This document shows, one piece after another, positions 33,838 through 42,751 of a DNA stretch of 64,000 bases. The notes beneath the pieces are model-generated. The model was not told the DNA's origin. It did not search any database and saw only the letters and a program-made list of their open reading frames with translations. Every line of letters begins with the position of its first letter. The stretch's first letter is position 1. Both the position numbers and the translations under genes were made by a program. Origin of the DNA: JAENVU01 sp038250905 (lineage in GTDB: Bacteria; Actinomycetota; Acidimicrobiia; IMCC26256; JAENVU01); NCBI GenBank assembly GCA_038250905.1, contig JBBSBV010000002.1, positions 1 to 64,000 on the forward strand. The letters run 5' to 3'.

Positions 33838-34818
33838 ATGCGTGCCGTCGTTGCTCCCGGAGATGGAACCCTCACGGTCGCCGAACGTCCGGTCCCCGAG
33901 CCAGGCCCGGAAACCGTGCGGGTGCGGGTGCACGGGGCCGGGATCAACCGTGCCGATCTGCTGCAACGGCTCGGTTTCTACCCGGCGCCGCCCGGCGTTC
34001 CGGCCGACATCACGGGACTCGAGTTCGCCGGCGTGGTCGACGCGTGTGGTGCCGGGGTCGACGGTCTCGCCCCGGGCGACGCGGTCTTCGGCATCACCGC
34101 CGGTGGTGCGCAGGCCGAGTTCGTCGTGGTGCCCGACCGTCACTGTGCGCGCGTGCCCGACGGATTCGATCTCGTCGCCGCCGGTGGAGTCCCCGAGGTG
34201 TTCGTCACCGCGCACGACGCCATGCGCACCCGCGCCCGGCTCCAGCCCGGCGAGCACGTGCTGGTCCACGCCGTGGGTTCCGGCGTCGGCACTGCGGTCG
34301 TCCAACTCGCGAAGGCGTTCGGCTGCACCGTGACCGGCACGGCCCGGACCGAGTCCAAGCTCGACGATGCCCGCGCACTGGGAATGGACCACGGCATCGT
34401 CGCGCCGCGCGAACTCGAACCGCTCGCCTTCTCGCAGGCGATCCTCGAGCACGGTGGTGCGCCCGACGTCGTGATCGATCTCGTCGGTGGCGCGTACGTC
34501 ACGGCCGAGGTCACGGCGATCGCACCGGGTGGGCGCATCGTGATCGTCGGCACCCTCGCCGGCGGGATGCCCGCGGTGCCACTCCTCGGCCTGATGCAGA
34601 AGCGGGCCGAGATGCACGGCACCGTGCTGCGGCCCCGGTCGGTGGACGACAAGGCCGCCGCCACTCGGGCCTTCGTCGCCGAGGTCGTCCCGATGCTGGC
34701 CGACGGACGGGTCCGGCCCATCGTCGACCGGATCTTCCCGATCGACGACGCCGAGGCCGCGTACGCCCTGGTGGAGACCGACACCACGTTCGGCAAGGTG
34801 ATCCTCGACGCCCGCTAG
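33838..34818 (+). CDS. NADPH:quinone oxidoreductase-like MDR protein
   Basis: The 326-residue protein has the QOR pattern: GINRADLLQRLGFYPAPPGVPADITGLEFAG in the catalytic domain and no zinc cysteines. The cofactor domain shows VLVHAVGSGVGTAVVQLAKAFG. The family motif VIDLVGG and a C-terminal FGKVIL follow. It reduces quinones or enones with NADPH; it is close to the PIG3/TP53I3 type. The leaderless-type promoter sets the ATG. Confidence 0.88.
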   Translation: MRAVVAPGDGTLTVAERPVPEPGPETVRVRVHGAGINRADLLQRLGFYPAPPGVPADITGLEFAGVVDACGAGVDGLAPGDAVFGITAGGAQAEFVVVPDRHCARVPDGFDLVAAGGVPEVFVTAHDAMRTRARLQPGEHVLVHAVGSGVGTAVVQLAKAFGCTVTGTARTESKLDDARALGMDHGIVAPRELEPLAFSQAILEHGGAPDVVIDLVGGAYVTAEVTAIAPGGRIVIVGTLAGGMPAVPLLGLMQKRAEMHGTVLRPRSVDDKAAATRAFVAEVVPMLADGRVRPIVDRIFPIDDAEAAYALVETDTTFGKVILDAR

Positions 34819-34907
34819 CTCGACGCCCGTCACCCGACGAAGCCCCACGGCGGACCGCGAAACGCCCGGCACTACGATCGGCGAACCCGCACCCATTCGG
34901 AGGACTC

Positions 34908-36095
34908 ATGGCTGACCTGGCCGACGCAGACGTAGTGATCGTGGAGGCCGTGCGCTCGCCGCTCGGCAAGCGCAACGGCGGTCTGTCCACCATGCACCCC
35001 GCCGACCTGCTCGGCGCGGTGCAGGTCGCCGCGATCGAACGCAGCGGCATCGACCCGGCCACGATCGGTCAGGTGGTCGGCGGTTGCGTCGGCCAGGTGG
35101 GACCGCAGACCTTCAACATCGCCCGAACCGCGTGGCTCTCGGCCGGACTCCCGCTGGAGGTCGCGGCCACCACCGTCGACGCGCAGTGCGGGTCCTCCCA
35201 GCAGGCGACCAACCTCGCCGCCGCGATGGTGAAGGGCGGCATCGTCGACAGCGCGCTCAGCTGCGGCGTGGAAATGATGAGCAAGATCCCGCTCGGGGCC
35301 ACGATCATCAAGGAACTCGATCGCCCGCTGGCGAAGTCGTACTTCGAGAAGTACGAGGCCACCTCCCAGTTCGAGGGTGCGGAACGCATCGCGGACAAGT
35401 GGGGCGTCACCCGCGCCGATTGCGACGCCTTCGGCCTGCAATCCCAGCAGCGCGCCGCGCAGGCATGGGCCGAAGGCCGGTTCGAGCGCGAGGTCCTCCC
35501 GCTCGATGCGCCGGACCTCGGCGAAGACGGCAAGCCCTCCGGATCGACACATCACGTCGCGAGAGACGAGGGCCTCCGGGAAACGTCACTCGAGGCACTC
35601 GGCAACCTCAAGCCGGTCGCCCGCGAGAACGGTGTCCACACCGCCGGGTCGTCGAGCCAGATCAGCGACGGAGCCGCCGCGATCCTGCTGATGACCGCCG
35701 CCCGCGCCCGCGAACTCGGGCTCACGCCACGGGCGCGGATCGTCGACCAGTGTCTCGTGGGGGTCGACCCCGTCCTGATGCTCACCGGTCCGATCGACGC
35801 GACCCGCAAGCTGCTCGACCGCACGGGGATGACCATGGCCGACTTCGACACCGTCGAGATCAACGAGGCGTTCGCGTCCGTCGTGCTCGCGTGGGAACGC
35901 GAGGTCGGTGCCGACATGAGCAAGGTGAACCCGAACGGCGGCGCCATCGCCATCGGCCACCCGGTGGGCGCCACCGGCGCCCGACTGATCACCACCGCCC
36001 TGCACGAACTCGAACGCATCGACGGCACCTTCGGGCTGGTCACGATGTGCTGCGGTGGCGGGCTGGGCACCGGCACCATCATCGAGCGGGTCTAG
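34908..36095 (+). CDS. thiolase (acetyl-CoA C-acyltransferase)
   Basis: The 395-residue enzyme has the full active site: nucleophile C94 in DAQCGSSQQA, NEAFA, the His of NPNGGAIAIGHPVGATGAR and the second Cys of MCCGGGLGTGTI. It cleaves or forms beta-ketoacyl-CoA, most likely in beta-oxidation of fatty or steroid side chains. CGGAGG lies 6 bases before the ATG, so it is a leadered gene; a TACGAT further upstream may be its -10. Confidence 0.95.
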   Translation: MADLADADVVIVEAVRSPLGKRNGGLSTMHPADLLGAVQVAAIERSGIDPATIGQVVGGCVGQVGPQTFNIARTAWLSAGLPLEVAATTVDAQCGSSQQATNLAAAMVKGGIVDSALSCGVEMMSKIPLGATIIKELDRPLAKSYFEKYEATSQFEGAERIADKWGVTRADCDAFGLQSQQRAAQAWAEGRFEREVLPLDAPDLGEDGKPSGSTHHVARDEGLRETSLEALGNLKPVARENGVHTAGSSSQISDGAAAILLMTAARARELGLTPRARIVDQCLVGVDPVLMLTGPIDATRKLLDRTGMTMADFDTVEINEAFASVVLAWEREVGADMSKVNPNGGAIAIGHPVGATGARLITTALHELERIDGTFGLVTMCCGGGLGTGTIIERV

Positions 36096-36118
36096 CGGCC
36101 TCCGCCGGACGATCGCCC

Positions 36119-36952
36119 GTGGAGACCCTCGCCGAGCGTCTGGGCTACGCCCCGGACGCCAAGCTCCTCATCGTCAACTGCGACGACCTCGGATCGTCAC
36201 GCGCCGCCAACGTGGCGGTGTACGAGTCGATGCGGTCCGGACTGGCGACGAGCGCCACCCTCATGGTCCCGTGTCCGTGGTCGCGTGACGCCGCCGCGAT
36301 GTACCGCGGGGAGGATGTCGGGGTCCATCTCACCCTGAACGCGGAGTGGGAGAACTACCGGTGGGGTCCGACCACCCATTCGCCGAGTCTGCTCGACGGT
36401 GACGGTGGGTTCCCCCGGACCGTCGTCGACGTCTGGGACCACGCCGACCTCGACGAGGTCCGCAAGGAGTGCCGCACCCAGATCGAACGCGCCATCTTCT
36501 GGGGATTCGACGCAAGCCATCTCGACAGCCACATGGGCACCATGCAGCTCCGCCCGGAGTTCTTCGACGTGTACCTCGAACTCGCGATCGACTTCGGACT
36601 GCCGTTGCGGATGGCCGGGGCCAGCGCGGAGCACCGGATCGGGTTCCCCTACCGTCGGCTCGCGGCCGAGGAAGGGATCATCTTCACCGACCACTTCGTG
36701 GAGTCGCCGGTCGGTGCGCGTCGCACGTTCGAGAAGGTGCTCTTCGATCTGCGGCCGGGCGTGACCGAGGTGAACATCCATCCCGCCGTCAACACCGACG
36801 AGCTGCGGTCGTCCCATCCCGACTGGGCGTCGCGGGTCGACGACCACGCGCTGTTGTGCGACGACGCGGCCTTCGCCGATCTGGTCGAACGCTCCGGTGC
36901 CATCCGGATCGGATTCCGCGAACTCCGCGACCTCCAGCGTGCCTCGGCCTGA
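36119..36952 (+). CDS. ChbG/YdjC-family carbohydrate deacetylase-like protein
   Basis: The 277 residues show the family metal site: LLIVNCDDLGSSRAANVAVYES (Asp pair), DVGVHLTLNAEWENYRW, HLDSHMGTMQL (His pair) and VTEVNIHPAVNTDELR. Relatives deacetylate small N-acetylated sugars. The GTG at 36119 lies 23 bases after the thiolase stop; longer frames overlap the thiolase gene. Confidence 0.88.
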   Translation: METLAERLGYAPDAKLLIVNCDDLGSSRAANVAVYESMRSGLATSATLMVPCPWSRDAAAMYRGEDVGVHLTLNAEWENYRWGPTTHSPSLLDGDGGFPRTVVDVWDHADLDEVRKECRTQIERAIFWGFDASHLDSHMGTMQLRPEFFDVYLELAIDFGLPLRMAGASAEHRIGFPYRRLAAEEGIIFTDHFVESPVGARRTFEKVLFDLRPGVTEVNIHPAVNTDELRSSHPDWASRVDDHALLCDDAAFADLVERSGAIRIGFRELRDLQRASA

Positions 36953-36956
36953 CCCG

Positions 36957-37343
36957 TCAGAACTCGGTGATGCCCCGGATCTCGTCCTGGAGCGTGCGGT
37001 ACTCGGGTGAGTTGGTCAACGGCATGAGCTGCATGAGCTTGCCCATGTTGCCGGTCACCTTCATACGGCCCTGCATGAAGGCCGCGTTGGCGTCGAGTTC
37101 GCCCTTCTGGACCTTCACCGAGTCGGCGTAGGAGAGCGTCATGGTGAAGTCGGGTTCGTCGATGGTGCCCAGGGCGCTGGCGACGAGCTGACCGTCCTCC
37201 AGCTGCCACCAGTACTTGATGTCGCCGTCGGGCCCACCGGTGACCACGTACTGCATCCGCGCCGACGCGCCGGGTCGTTCGGGCTGACTCGCCGCCAGGC
37301 CCCGACCTTCGTCGATCCATTCCGCACTGAGGTACTGCGCCAT
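36957..37343 (-). CDS. SCP2 sterol-carrier-like lipid-binding protein
   Basis: The 128-residue single-domain protein has the pattern of SCP2: YVVTGGPDGDIKYWWQLEDGQLVAS, DFTMTLSYADSVKVQKGELDANAAFMQGRMKVTGNMGKLMQL. It binds acyl or sterol-like lipids in the cytoplasm, and commonly accompanies acyl-CoA catabolic genes. AGGAGAG precedes the ATG. Its stop is only 4 bases from the convergent YdjC-type gene. Confidence 0.9.
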   Translation of the reverse strand: MAQYLSAEWIDEGRGLAASQPERPGASARMQYVVTGGPDGDIKYWWQLEDGQLVASALGTIDEPDFTMTLSYADSVKVQKGELDANAAFMQGRMKVTGNMGKLMQLMPLTNSPEYRTLQDEIRGITEF

Positions 37344-37373
37344 GTGTCTCTCCTCCTGGTGACCGGTGCCGGA

Positions 37374-38267
37374 CTACGACGCGGGGACGCGGCTGCCGCG
37401 GAGACCGGCGAACAGGTCGTCCTCGGCCTCACCCTCGGGGACCCCGGTTTCGACGAGCGTCTTGGCGAGCGCGAATTCCTCCCAGGGGAACACCTTGCGC
37501 ACCACGTCGTCGGGCAGTCGCATCCAGAACCCCTCCGGATCGACCTGGGTCCGATGGGCGAGCAGCGCGGCGCGGCGGTGAGACAGGTAATCACCGACGT
37601 CGACGTAGGTGGTGAACCGATCGTCGCCGGCGTCGCTGAATCCCCGCTCGAACCAGGTGCTGTACGGGCTCTCCTCGCCCCGGGCGAGGAACGTTTCGTG
37701 CAGCGCGCGCACCCGCCGGGCCGACCAACCCGTGTAGTAGAGCTTCGACGGCTGCCATGCGGGTCCGGCGTCGGGGAACCGCGTCGGGTCACCGGCCGCG
37801 TCGAACGCAGGCACCGAGATCTCGTGCACCCTCACGTGGTCGGGGTGGGGGTAGAACTCGCGGTCGTCGCCGTAGGTCACGATCACCTGCGGGCGCTCGG
37901 CCCGGATGATGCGCACGAGTCGTTCCACCGCTTCGTCGAGCGGCGCGTTCGCGAAGTTGTCGGGGTGCGCGTTCGACTCGGCGTCCTTCATCCCGGAGTC
38001 CCGGTAGCCGAGCAGGTGCAGGGAGTCGTAGCCGATCGCGTCGACACTGGCCTGCAGTTCGGCCATGCGCACGGCGAAGAGGTTCTCGCGGGTCTCGGGC
38101 GTGTCGACCGCCGGGTTGAGGATCTCGCCCTCCTCACCGCCGGTGCAGCAGACGAGCACACCGTGGACGCCTTCGGCCGCGTATTTCGCCATCGTGCCGG
38201 AGCCCTTGGAGGCCTCGTCGTCAGGATGCGCATGGACCGCGAGCAGGCAGAGGGGCGCTTCGATCAT
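37374..38267 (-). CDS. mca: mycothiol S-conjugate amidase
   Basis: The 297-residue PIG-L/LmbE-fold zinc enzyme has the metal-binding HAHPDDEASKGSGTMAKY at the start, then CCTGGEEGEILNP and TYGDDREFYPHPDHVRVHE, which are characteristic of Mca. Mca cleaves mycothiol conjugates in detoxification. The related MshB is a less likely reading because the C-terminal half follows the Mca pattern (DDVVRKVFPWEEFALA). The ATG follows TAAGTT by 7 bases. Confidence 0.85.
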   Translation of the reverse strand: MIEAPLCLLAVHAHPDDEASKGSGTMAKYAAEGVHGVLVCCTGGEEGEILNPAVDTPETRENLFAVRMAELQASVDAIGYDSLHLLGYRDSGMKDAESNAHPDNFANAPLDEAVERLVRIIRAERPQVIVTYGDDREFYPHPDHVRVHEISVPAFDAAGDPTRFPDAGPAWQPSKLYYTGWSARRVRALHETFLARGEESPYSTWFERGFSDAGDDRFTTYVDVGDYLSHRRAALLAHRTQVDPEGFWMRLPDDVVRKVFPWEEFALAKTLVETGVPEGEAEDDLFAGLRGSRVPAS

Positions 38268-38274
38268 CCCCGGC

Positions 38275-38280
38275 AACTTA
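38275..38280 (-). promoter_or_regulatory. -10 element (TAAGTT, minus strand) of a leaderless promoter
   Basis: It lies 7 bases before the mca ATG at 38267 and overlaps the stop of the cyclase gene. Confidence 0.4.
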
Positions 38281-39375
38281 GCGGCTCGAATCCGCCACCG
38301 ACCCCGGATCGACGGGGGTTTCGGTCGACGTCGCGGCGAAGATCTCGACCTTCCCGATGCCGCGGATCCGGCGACTGCGAAGCCGCTGGAAGCTGAAGGA
38401 ATCCCGGTCGGCGAGGGCGCCGGCAAGTTCGGCCGAGACGATCGCGGACGACGGGCGCGCCAACTCGACGAGCCGGTGCGCGAGGTTGACGACCGAGCCG
38501 TAGTAGTCGCCTTCCCGAGCCAGCGCCGGACCGAATGCGAGCCCGGCGCGTGCACGGGGCAGCACGTCGTCCTGGTTGGTCCGGGCCGTGAGCGCGAGGG
38601 CAACCCGCAGCCCGACCTCCGGATCCTCGGTCACGAACATCACCTCGTCGCCGATCGTCTTCACGAGACGCGCGCCCATCTGGGCGACCGTGTCGTAGGT
38701 CACGGCCTCGAACCGGTTGACCAGGGCCGCCAACTCGGGACCGTCGAGTTCCTGGCTGATCGCGGTGTACCCGACGAGATCCACGAACCCGACCGCGAAC
38801 GACGGCGTCTGCCCGGGATCCAGTTGTGGGGTGAGGAGTTTCCGACGCAGGGCGGCGCGCACCTGGACGCGGAGGGCGTAGTCGTTCAGCCAGGCAACCT
38901 GCGCCCAGTCGAGCGCGTCGATGGCGAGCAGCGCGACCGCCTCGTCGTCAAGGCCGCTCTCCCGCGTGGCGATGACGGATTCCGCGATCTGGTCGGAGAG
39001 GGCCTCGGCGACGCGCGCCAAACCGGCGCCCGCCGCACGCACCTGTCCGGCCAGCGCACCCGCGTCCTCCGCCGGTGCGAAGAGCGGGCCGCCCAGCCGC
39101 TCGGTGATCCGTCGTACCGCCTCGACGGACTCGTCGGTGAAGACGGGTTCACCGTCGGGAACGTCGGGGAAGCCGAGCGCCCGCCACAGCGACGCCGCGA
39201 CCTCGGTGGGCACCCCGCTCAGTTCGGCAACCGCCGCCGCGTCGAGATGCGGCTGACCGGGGACGAGGAGCCGATCGAGGGCGAGCAACGTCAGCGAGTG
39301 CTCCGCGACCGCCTGGTCGATCTCCTCGGTGGTCGCACCCCGCCTACGCAGGTAGCGACTCAGCTTCCGGTCCAC
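38278..39375 (-). CDS. class III adenylyl cyclase with Rv1264-like regulatory N-terminus
   Basis: Residues 1 to about 185 form an alpha-helical regulatory region resembling that of M. tuberculosis Rv1264 (a pH-responsive cyclase). The catalytic domain has metal aspartates D199 and D243 and base-selecting K239 and D290, which indicates ATP rather than GTP. It also has N297 and R301 for the transition state. All key residues are present, so it should be active as a homodimer. The GTG at 39375 follows a -10-like CAGGAT by 6 bases. Confidence 0.88.
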   Translation of the reverse strand: MDRKLSRYLRRRGATTEEIDQAVAEHSLTLLALDRLLVPGQPHLDAAAVAELSGVPTEVAASLWRALGFPDVPDGEPVFTDESVEAVRRITERLGGPLFAPAEDAGALAGQVRAAGAGLARVAEALSDQIAESVIATRESGLDDEAVALLAIDALDWAQVAWLNDYALRVQVRAALRRKLLTPQLDPGQTPSFAVGFVDLVGYTAISQELDGPELAALVNRFEAVTYDTVAQMGARLVKTIGDEVMFVTEDPEVGLRVALALTARTNQDDVLPRARAGLAFGPALAREGDYYGSVVNLAHRLVELARPSSAIVSAELAGALADRDSFSFQRLRSRRIRGIGKVEIFAATSTETPVDPGSVADSSR

Positions 39376-39424
39376 GGACCGATCCTGACAGACCGACCCG
39401 CCCTCCGGCGCGATCCGTGGCGCC

Positions 39425-40702
39425 CTATCCGTTACGGGGGACGTCGACCCACGCCATCTCGCGTGAGGCGTCCGGTTCCTTCGGCAGGCCCAGGACCCGC
39501 TCACCGAGGATGTTGCGCATCACGTCGGACGTCCCGCCCTCGATGGTGTTGGCCTGGGCGCGCAGGAACCCGAACGCCACCAGCGCGTCGGCGTCCACCT
39601 GCGGGCTCCGACCGACTCGCTCGGTCTTCGACAACGGCGAGCCTTCCCATGCCATGCCATCCGCGCCGACCAGGTCGACCGCGAGGTTCTGGAGCCGCTG
39701 GTTGAACTCGGCCTGCATGAGCTTGGTGATGGACCCTTCGGGACCGGCCTCACCACCGCTCTTGCGCTTCGCGGCTGCGCGCTCGTTGTTGAGCCGGATC
39801 AGGCGACTCTCGATGTACGCCTGGGCCAACTTCTGACGCACGATCGGGTCGGACGTGTCCTTGGTCCGCGCCAGGAGGCGGTCGAAGGAACTTCCACCCA
39901 CGGCATCGCCACCGATGGACCCGGCCCCCGACAACGACACCCGCTCGTTCATGAGCGTGGTGATCGCGACCTTCCAGCCGTCGCCCTCCCGGCCGAGCAT
40001 CCAGTCGTTGCGGACCCGGGCATCGTTGAAGAACACCTCGTTGAACTCGGCGTCACCGGTGATCTGGACGAGCGGCCGGACCTCGACGCCGGGTTGGTGC
40101 ATGTCGATCACGAAGTACGACAGGCCGGTGTGCTTGGGGACGTCGGGGTTGGTGCGGCACAGCAACATGCCCCAGCGGGAGATGTGGGCCACCGTCGTCC
40201 AGACCTTCTGACCGTTCACCACCCACTCGTCGCCATCGCGTACCGCACGGGTGGCGAGGCCGGCGACGTCGGAGCCCGCGCCCGGCTCGGAGAACAGCTG
40301 GCACCAGATCTCCTGGTTGCACGCCAGCGGCCGGAGCAACTGGTGCTTCATCTCCTCGGTGCCCCAGGCGATCAGCGTCGGACCGCCCATTCCGATACCG
40401 ATGATGTTGTAGGGCCGCGGCACCTGGTACCGCGCCAGTTCGTCGTTGAGGGGCTTGGCCTCACCCGGCGTCAACGACAACCCGGCGCCGTATTCCGCGG
40501 GCCACGTCGGGGTCGCGAGGCCGTCCTCGCCCAACCGGATGCACCAATCGTCGTAATTGAGCTGACCGCGCAATGCGGCGATCTGCTCGGCGTCGCCCGC
40601 GTCGACCGCCTCCGTCCAGCCGGCCGGGAGGTGCTCGGCGAGCCATTGCCGGGTCCAGTCGCGTACCGCCGGGGCGGAACGATCGGTGAGTTCGTGCGAC
40701 AT
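39425..40702 (-). CDS. acyl-CoA dehydrogenase (FadE-like)
   Basis: The 425-residue flavoenzyme has CQLFSEPGAGSDVAGL and VVNGQKVWTTVAHISRWG, the ACAD signatures. It also has NEVFFNDARV and a C-terminal FLRAQANTIEGGTSDVMRNILGERVLGLP. It is close to actinobacterial FadE proteins used in side-chain and fatty-acid catabolism, some of which form heteromers. I see no paired partner gene next to it. GGAGG precedes the ATG. Confidence 0.92.
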   Translation of the reverse strand: MSHELTDRSAPAVRDWTRQWLAEHLPAGWTEAVDAGDAEQIAALRGQLNYDDWCIRLGEDGLATPTWPAEYGAGLSLTPGEAKPLNDELARYQVPRPYNIIGIGMGGPTLIAWGTEEMKHQLLRPLACNQEIWCQLFSEPGAGSDVAGLATRAVRDGDEWVVNGQKVWTTVAHISRWGMLLCRTNPDVPKHTGLSYFVIDMHQPGVEVRPLVQITGDAEFNEVFFNDARVRNDWMLGREGDGWKVAITTLMNERVSLSGAGSIGGDAVGGSSFDRLLARTKDTSDPIVRQKLAQAYIESRLIRLNNERAAAKRKSGGEAGPEGSITKLMQAEFNQRLQNLAVDLVGADGMAWEGSPLSKTERVGRSPQVDADALVAFGFLRAQANTIEGGTSDVMRNILGERVLGLPKEPDASREMAWVDVPRNG

Positions 40703-40792
40703 CGGGACCTCCGGGGATGAGAAGGCGCGGAGGTTATCCCCGGCGTCGGCGACCGGGCATGTTCCGATCGCGATCGATGAGCCGGCCAACCG

Positions 40793-42634
40793 GTGCAGTA
40801 TTTTCACAGAGCTTTGCCGACCGACCCTCCCCCCGACTTCGTAGCCGGCGACACGCTCGAGCCCCTGAACCCGCCGGGCCGGGAGATGCTCGCACGGGTG
40901 TGGCACTCCCAGCGCTGGGCGCTGGTGGCGCTCGTCGTGTCCTCGGCCGCGTTACTGCTCGTCGGGGTCGCGGTCACCCAACGCATCGCGCATCGCGACC
41001 ATGTCATGCCCCACGTCGAGGTGGCCGGCACCGACCTCGGTAACGAGTCCGAACCCGCTGCATTCCACCAGGTCACGGACCTCGGGACGCGGTTGGCGCT
41101 CGCGGCGATCCACGGGCATGCCGGCGACCAGCAACTCACCCTCGATCCCCGGGCGATCGGCTACCGGGTCGACGCCGCGGCCACCGTACGGGCGGCGCGT
41201 CGGGCCGGTCGGAGCGCGAACCCGCTCGACTCCCTGTCGGGCCTGGTCCTACGCGTCTTCCGCGCCGACCAGGTCCCGTTGACGGTGCACTACGACTCGG
41301 CGCGCCTCGCGTCGGTCATCGACAGCTGGGTCGGCGCCACGGGGAACGGTCTGGTCGAGGGCGGCCTGCGCTTCGATGGAACGCAGGTGGCGGAGATCCA
41401 GCCGCGATCGGGCATCGGTATCGATCGCACCGAGGCCGAACGACGCGTCCTCGACGCGCTCCGCACTGGTTCGACCTCGATCGGACGGCTTCCGATCGGC
41501 CCCGCCAAGCCGGCGATCGGGATGGACGAGGTGACGCGGGCGGCCCGGGCCGCCCGTCGGGTCCTGGCCGCGCCGGTGGTCCTGACGGCCGGTTCCGCGA
41601 AGGTCGAGCTGACCCCGACGCAGGTGGCTTCGGCGATGCGAACCGAGATCCAGGGGTCGCGACTGCGGCTGCGGGTGGACCCGGCCGCGCTCCGGACCGC
41701 GATCGGACCGGCGTTCGGAACGATCGAACTCGCCCCGAAGGACGCGACGTTCGCGGTGACCGGGACCTCGGTCTCGGTCGTCCCGGCGGTCGACGGCCAG
41801 ACGGTGTCGCTCGACTCGGCGGCCCGGGCCATCGCCGGCGGGAGCCACGCCGTGGTCGCCCAGGTGACGACCACGGTGCCGGCCCACAACACCGAGTGGG
41901 CCCAGAAGCTCAACATCACCGAACTGGTGTCGAGCTTCACGACGAACCATCCGTGCTGCCAACCCCGCGTTACCAACATCCATCGCGGCGCCGACACGAT
42001 CAACGGGACGATCGTCGAGCCCGGGCAGACGTTCAGTCTCAACGAGAAGCTCGGGCCCCGCACGACCGAGAAGGGCTACCTCCTCGCGCCGGGGATCGGT
42101 GCCAACCTCGAGTTCGAGGACTCCGTCGGCGGCGGTGTGAGTCAGCTGTCGACCACGCTGTACAACGCGACGTTCTTCGGCTGCTACCAGGACGTCACCC
42201 ACACGGTCCACGCGCTCTACATCTCGCGCTACCCGATGGGCCGGGAGGCGACACTCAACTACCCGTCGATCGACAACAAGTTCCGCAACGACTCGCACTC
42301 GGGGATCCTGATCCGGACCTCGTACAGCAGCACCTCGCTCACCGTCGCGTTCTACGGGAACAAGGAAGGGCGGACCTGTCGCGCCGAGGGTCCGAACATC
42401 CTCGAGACCATCCCGGTCGAGAAGGAGTACACCGACGACCCGACCCTGCCGGTCGGGACCGAGAAGGAGCTCTCGCACGGATCGGTGGGCTACGTGGTGG
42501 AGAACTTCCGCATCATCAGCCGGCCCGGCCAACCCGACGTCCGCGAGCGGTACGTGGAGCGCTACTCGATGGCCAAGGCGAAGGTGGCCCGCGGCACCGG
42601 TCCGGCCGCGCCCGCCCCACCACCGGCCACCTGA
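40793..42634 (+). CDS. VanW-family membrane-anchored envelope protein
   Basis: The 613-residue protein has an N-terminal membrane helix (about residues 40-62) and an outer region with peptidoglycan-binding-like domains (NPLDSLSGLVLRVF and GIDRTEAERRVLDAL). The VanW domain follows (TNIHRGADTINGTIVEPGQTFSLNEKLGPRT...GVSQLSTTLYNATFF). A G5-like segment (LPVGTEKELSHGSVGY) and a Pro/Ala tail end the protein. This is the YoaR/VanW layout; its activity is unknown. GTG at 40793 is uncertain because a TATTTT at 40799-40804 could be the -10 for a TTG at 40814. Confidence 0.82.
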   Translation: MQYFHRALPTDPPPDFVAGDTLEPLNPPGREMLARVWHSQRWALVALVVSSAALLLVGVAVTQRIAHRDHVMPHVEVAGTDLGNESEPAAFHQVTDLGTRLALAAIHGHAGDQQLTLDPRAIGYRVDAAATVRAARRAGRSANPLDSLSGLVLRVFRADQVPLTVHYDSARLASVIDSWVGATGNGLVEGGLRFDGTQVAEIQPRSGIGIDRTEAERRVLDALRTGSTSIGRLPIGPAKPAIGMDEVTRAARAARRVLAAPVVLTAGSAKVELTPTQVASAMRTEIQGSRLRLRVDPAALRTAIGPAFGTIELAPKDATFAVTGTSVSVVPAVDGQTVSLDSAARAIAGGSHAVVAQVTTTVPAHNTEWAQKLNITELVSSFTTNHPCCQPRVTNIHRGADTINGTIVEPGQTFSLNEKLGPRTTEKGYLLAPGIGANLEFEDSVGGGVSQLSTTLYNATFFGCYQDVTHTVHALYISRYPMGREATLNYPSIDNKFRNDSHSGILIRTSYSSTSLTVAFYGNKEGRTCRAEGPNILETIPVEKEYTDDPTLPVGTEKELSHGSVGYVVENFRIISRPGQPDVRERYVERYSMAKAKVARGTGPAAPAPPPAT

Positions 42635-42751
42635 TCACCCCAGGATGGTGACGGCACACCTCGCGGCTTGGCCGACTCCGAACAATTCCCTCATTCACCG
42701 CGCAAGTCGGGTTGCGATGCTGTCGGTACCAACCCCAAAGGAGTAGTCACG

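Noticed and set aside
33495..36095. A long plus-strand frame merging the 33838 and 34908 region
   Set aside because: The N-terminal part is a shadow of the quinone-reductase gene in another frame. The thiolase proper starts at 34908 with a strong ribosome-binding site.
40765..40776. Palindrome CGATCGCGATCG upstream of the VanW gene as an operator
   Set aside because: It is made of two overlapping CGATCG words common in GC-rich DNA and I see no supporting symmetry around the promoter.
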